This document shows positions 14,577 through 16,941 of a DNA stretch of 16,941 nucleotides, one piece after another. The translations under genes and the position numbers were made by a program. The notes beneath the pieces were generated by a model, which was not told the DNA's origin, did not search any database, and was given only the letters and a program-made list of their open reading frames with translations. Every line of letters begins with the position of its first letter. Within the stretch, counting starts at the first letter, position 1. Source of the stretch: an uncultured Eubacteriales bacterium (lineage in GTDB: Bacteria > Bacillota > Clostridia > Oscillospirales > Oscillospiraceae); NCBI GenBank assembly GCA_905201305.1, contig CAJKNS010000017.1:1-16941 (forward strand), given 5' to 3'.

Positions 14577-14592
14577 TGAGCTATGGTATCAT
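14564..14592 (+). promoter_or_regulatory. Promoter of mglB-mglA
   Basis: TTGTAT (14564-14569) and TATCAT (14587-14592) are 17 bases apart. Transcription would start near 14599, giving a leader of about 80 bases. Confidence 0.6.
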
Positions 14593-14618
14593 CCAGATAG
14601 CGGATGTTATCTGCACCA

Positions 14619-14650
14619 TCACGGTTTTCTGGCAACGCATGGGACCGTGA
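14619..14650 (+). other. Leader hairpin before mglB
   Basis: TCACGGT (14619-14625) pairs with ACCGTGA (14644-14650) across 18 bases, leaving the ribosome site GAAGGAG (14662-14668) free. It may stabilise the message. No riboswitch class is recognisable. Confidence 0.4.
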
Positions 14651-14678
14651 AATTTACGATCGAAGGAGATCACACACT

Positions 14679-15830
14679 ATGAAATTGAAAAAACTGTCTG
14701 CATTGCTCCTGTCCGGATGCATGCTGCTGTCTCTGGCTGCCTGCGGCGGCTCCGCAGCGCCTGCTGACAACGGCTCCGCTGCTGCAACTTCCACCGCTGC
14801 TGAGGGCACCGGCGATGCAGCTACCGCCGAGGGCGAGGTTTCCGTATTCTACTACACCTACGCCGATACCTACATCTCCAGCGTGCGTACCGCTCTGGAC
14901 GCTCAGCTCACCGCCGCTGGCGTCAACTATCAGGACTATGACTCCAACGGCAGCCAGACCACCCAGACCGAGGCCATCCAGACTGCGATCTCCAAGGGCT
15001 CCTCTCTGCTGGTAGTAAACCTGGTGGACTCCGGCTCCGAGGATGCCGCCACCAACATCATCAACATGGCTAAGGAAAAGAACATCCCCGTACTCTTCTT
15101 TAACCGTGCCGTTTCCACTGCTGACGACGGCGGCGAGTCCGTTATTTCTTCCTATGACAAGTGCGCTTTCATCGGCACCGACTATGAGATGGCTGGTCAC
15201 ATGCAGGGTCAGATGATCGGCGATTACCTGGTTGCCAACTATGACAAGCTGGACCTCAACGGCGACGGCAAGATCTCTTATGTCATGTTCAAGGGCGACG
15301 AGGCGAACGCTGAGGCAATCGCTCGTACCCAGTACGGCGTAGAAGATGCCGACAAGGTGCTCACCGATGCCGGCAAGCCCGCTCTGGAGTTCTATGATTC
15401 CGCAAACTCCAACAAGTATCTGGTTGACCAGAACGGCACCTGGTCCTCTCAGGCCGCTACCGATTACATGCAGACCATCCTGTCTCAGTACTCCGAGGCC
15501 AACAACAACATGATCGAGCTGGTCATCGCCAACAACGACGACATGGCTCTGGGCGCTATTTCCGCTCTGCAGAACGCAGGCTACAACAAGGAAGGCGCTA
15601 CCTATATCCCCGTATTCGGCGTTGACGCTACCGACGCTGCCAAGGAAAAGATTGCTGACGGTTCCATGACCGGCACCATCAAGCAGGACGCTGAGGGCAT
15701 GGCAAACACCATCGCCGCTGTCGTGCAGAACTTCCAGGGCGGCAAGGACACCTTCGATGGCGTAGACACCAACAACGTGGTAGGCACCTGGCGTGTCAAC
15801 ATCCCCTACGCTACCTACACCGGCGAATAA
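14679..15830 (+). CDS. mglB: Galactose/methyl-galactoside-binding lipoprotein MglB
   Basis: A 383-residue sugar-binding lipoprotein of an ABC importer. The signal peptide ends in the lipobox LAAC with the lipidated Cys22, then an Ala/Ser/Gly linker (23-52) and a periplasmic-binding fold. DLNGDGKIS (192-200) is the EF-hand-like calcium loop found in galactose-binding proteins. ANNDDMALGA (284-293), PVFGVDA (311-317) and Trp255 match the sugar contacts of that family, and the following mglA supports galactose or methyl-galactoside as substrate. ATG 14679 is 10 bases after GGAG; the upstream frame extension crosses the promoter leader. Codon use is strongly biased (GCT, AAC, GAC, ATC, CTG, CGT), unlike most neighbours, which suggests high expression. 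Confidence 0.94.
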   Translation: MKLKKLSALLLSGCMLLSLAACGGSAAPADNGSAAATSTAAEGTGDAATAEGEVSVFYYTYADTYISSVRTALDAQLTAAGVNYQDYDSNGSQTTQTEAIQTAISKGSSLLVVNLVDSGSEDAATNIINMAKEKNIPVLFFNRAVSTADDGGESVISSYDKCAFIGTDYEMAGHMQGQMIGDYLVANYDKLDLNGDGKISYVMFKGDEANAEAIARTQYGVEDADKVLTDAGKPALEFYDSANSNKYLVDQNGTWSSQAATDYMQTILSQYSEANNNMIELVIANNDDMALGAISALQNAGYNKEGATYIPVFGVDATDAAKEKIADGSMTGTIKQDAEGMANTIAAVVQNFQGGKDTFDGVDTNNVVGTWRVNIPYATYTGE

Positions 15831-15848
15831 TCTCAGATGTATGAGCGG

Positions 15849-15873
15849 CAGCCGCGCCATTCCGGCGCGGCTG
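15849..15873 (+). terminator. Leaky terminator or stabilising hairpin after mglB
   Basis: A 10-bp, all but pure GC stem (15849-15858 with 15864-15873) with a 5-base loop lies 18 bases past the mglB stop. Only a short T-C run follows, so it probably protects the mglB 3' end or ends part of the transcripts. That would give more binding protein than ATPase. Confidence 0.7.
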
Positions 15874-15882
15874 TCTTCGGGT

Positions 15883-15924
15883 ATGCCGCACAGTCTACGG
15901 CACACGGCGCAGATTGTGCGGCAT
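15883..15924 (+). other. Second intercistronic hairpin before mglA
   Basis: ATGCCGCACA (15883-15892) pairs perfectly with TGTGCGGCAT (15915-15924) around 22 bases. It ends 16 bases before the mglA ribosome site. It has no T run, so RNA processing or expression control fits better than termination. Confidence 0.65.
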
Positions 15925-15954
15925 CTCCCCTAAGCAAGCAAGGAGGGACCCTTT

Positions 15955-16941
15955 TTGGACAACAACGCAACTGCCTCCGCCGGCGTTAAGCCTCAGGAGC
16001 CGCAGGTCCTTCTCCGGATGGAGAACATCTGCAAGACCTTCCCCGGCGTTAAGGCACTGGATCACGTATCCCTGACTGTCCGAGCCGGAACCGTCCATGC
16101 CCTCATGGGTGAAAACGGCGCAGGAAAGTCCACTCTGATGAAATGTCTGTTCGGCGTCTACAATAAGGACGAAGGACATATTTACCTGGAAGGTCAGGAA
16201 ATCAATTTTAAGAACTCCAAGGAAGCCCTGGAAAATGGCGTTGCCATGGTACACCAGGAGCTAAACCAGGCGCTCAAGCGCAATGTCATGGACAATATCT
16301 GGCTGGGTCGCTACCCCAAGATCGGACCCATCGTGTCAGAAAAGAAGATGTACCGGGACACCATGGAAATTTTCAATGACCTGGACATCCATGTAAACCC
16401 CAAAGCCATTATGAGCACCATGCCCGTGTCCCAGCGGCAGATGGTAGAGATTGCAAAGGCAGTTTCCTTCCATTCCAAGGTCATTGTGTTCGACGAGCCC
16501 ACCTCCTCCCTGACGGAGACAGAGGTGGAGCATCTGTTCCGCATCATCAATATGCTGCGGGATCGCGGATGCGGCATCATCTATATTTCTCACAAAATGG
16601 ACGAGATTCTGAGAATCTCTGACGATATTACGGTCATGCGCGACGGCACCTGGGTTGCCACCGAGCCCGCCAAGAACATGACCATGGACAAAATCATCAA
16701 GCTGATGGTTGGTCGTGAGCTGACCAACCGCTTCCCGCCCAAGGACAATGTGGTTTCCTCTGACGTCTCCCTGGAGGTTGAGGATCTCTGCGGTCTTCAC
16801 AACGCGCTGGATCATGTGTCCTTCCAGGCGCACAAGGGTGAGATCCTCGGCATTGCCGGACTGGACGGCTCCGGACGTACCGAAACGCTGGAAACCATCT
16901 TCGGCGTCGCCGCAAAAAAGAGCGGCACCATCCGGCTCCGT
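15955..16941 (+). CDS. mglA: Galactose/methyl-galactoside import ATPase MglA (5' part)
   Basis: The first 329 residues of a double-domain sugar ABC ATPase, usually about 500; the window ends inside it. The first domain has Walker A GENGAGKST (52-60), the Q-loop Gln101, the signature region VSQRQMVEIAKA (158-169), Walker B VIVFDEPTSSL with Asp180 and Glu181, and His213. FPGVKALDHVSL, ALENGVAMVHQELN and VMDNIWLGRYP match MglA closely. The second domain begins near 272 with AGLDGSGRTE (301-310), the usual degenerate P-loop. The start is TTG at 15955, 7 bases after GGAGGG; the first in-frame ATG (16018) would lack that site and trim the N-terminus. It likely lies in one operon with mglB, with mglC expected next. 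Confidence 0.95.
   Translation, partial: MDNNATASAGVKPQEPQVLLRMENICKTFPGVKALDHVSLTVRAGTVHALMGENGAGKSTLMKCLFGVYNKDEGHIYLEGQEINFKNSKEALENGVAMVHQELNQALKRNVMDNIWLGRYPKIGPIVSEKKMYRDTMEIFNDLDIHVNPKAIMSTMPVSQRQMVEIAKAVSFHSKVIVFDEPTSSLTETEVEHLFRIINMLRDRGCGIIYISHKMDEILRISDDITVMRDGTWVATEPAKNMTMDKIIKLMVGRELTNRFPPKDNVVSSDVSLEVEDLCGLHNALDHVSFQAHKGEILGIAGLDGSGRTETLETIFGVAAKKSGTIRLR

Larger units (their letters stand above)
14336..14678. other. AT-rich regulatory gap between degV-like and mglB
   Basis: This 343-base gap is far more AT-rich than its surroundings and has no gene I can support. It holds the degV-like promoter (14361-14388), a tandem 11-base repeat (14434-14455), a dyad (14483-14495), a larger dyad over the mglB -35 box (14549-14576), the mglB promoter and a leader hairpin. 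Each is listed separately. Confidence 0.7.

Noticed and set aside
14599..14678. Riboswitch in the mglB leader
   Set aside because: There is only one short hairpin and no conserved aptamer pattern.
14670..15905. A 411-codon - strand open frame opposite mglB
   Set aside because: It is a shadow of the strongly codon-biased mglB gene, with a low-complexity Val/Gly sequence.

Overview
The window is GC-rich, gene-dense bacterial DNA. It most likely comes from a Clostridia-class Bacillota, probably an Oscillospiraceae-like gut anaerobe. The evidence is a class 1B dihydroorotate dehydrogenase with its PyrK partner, a type 2 PyrF, Rex, a YitT/DUF2179 membrane protein, a PdaA-like deacetylase, a tiny Cys-rich protein, strong GGAGG ribosome sites, and compact intergenic gaps holding sigma-A promoters and short hairpin terminators. 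Lineage is inferred from gene content. I see no rRNA, tRNA, CRISPR array, insertion sequence or phage gene.

Layout. (1) 1-5800, pyrimidine synthesis: pyrC plus a small conserved gene on the + strand converge on pyrF-pyrK-pyrD and a histidine phosphatase/GNAT fusion on the - strand. One perfect 15-bp hairpin terminates both units. (2) 5868-7455: a MerR-type DNA-binding protein fused through one membrane segment to an extracytoplasmic repeat domain, behind a 19-bp-spacer promoter typical of MerR control. (3) 7454-10206, - strand: a YitT-family membrane protein, a 46-residue Cys-rich protein, the NADH-sensing repressor Rex and a membrane-anchored polysaccharide deacetylase. (4) 10257-13531: a CDF metal exporter with an N-D-D-D metal-site signature (manganese type), divergent from a MocR-type regulator that overlaps mobB. 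(5) 13601-14326: a divergent DegV-family protein. (6) 14336-14678: an AT-rich regulatory gap with repeats and dyads. (7) 14679-16941: the galactose/methyl-galactoside ABC importer, mglB then mglA (TTG start, cut off by the window end), separated by two strong hairpins.

How the genes work together. The pyr genes cover dihydroorotase, dihydroorotate oxidation with electron transfer to NAD, and OMP decarboxylation; pyrB and pyrE are not seen here. The mgl genes encode sugar import. The most unusual items are the membrane-spanning MerR one-component sensor, the phosphatase-acetyltransferase fusion inside the pyr operon, the MocR protein with Arg where the PLP-binding Lys should be, and the very small Cys-rich protein downstream of rex. 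Most of the window is otherwise ordinary core genome.
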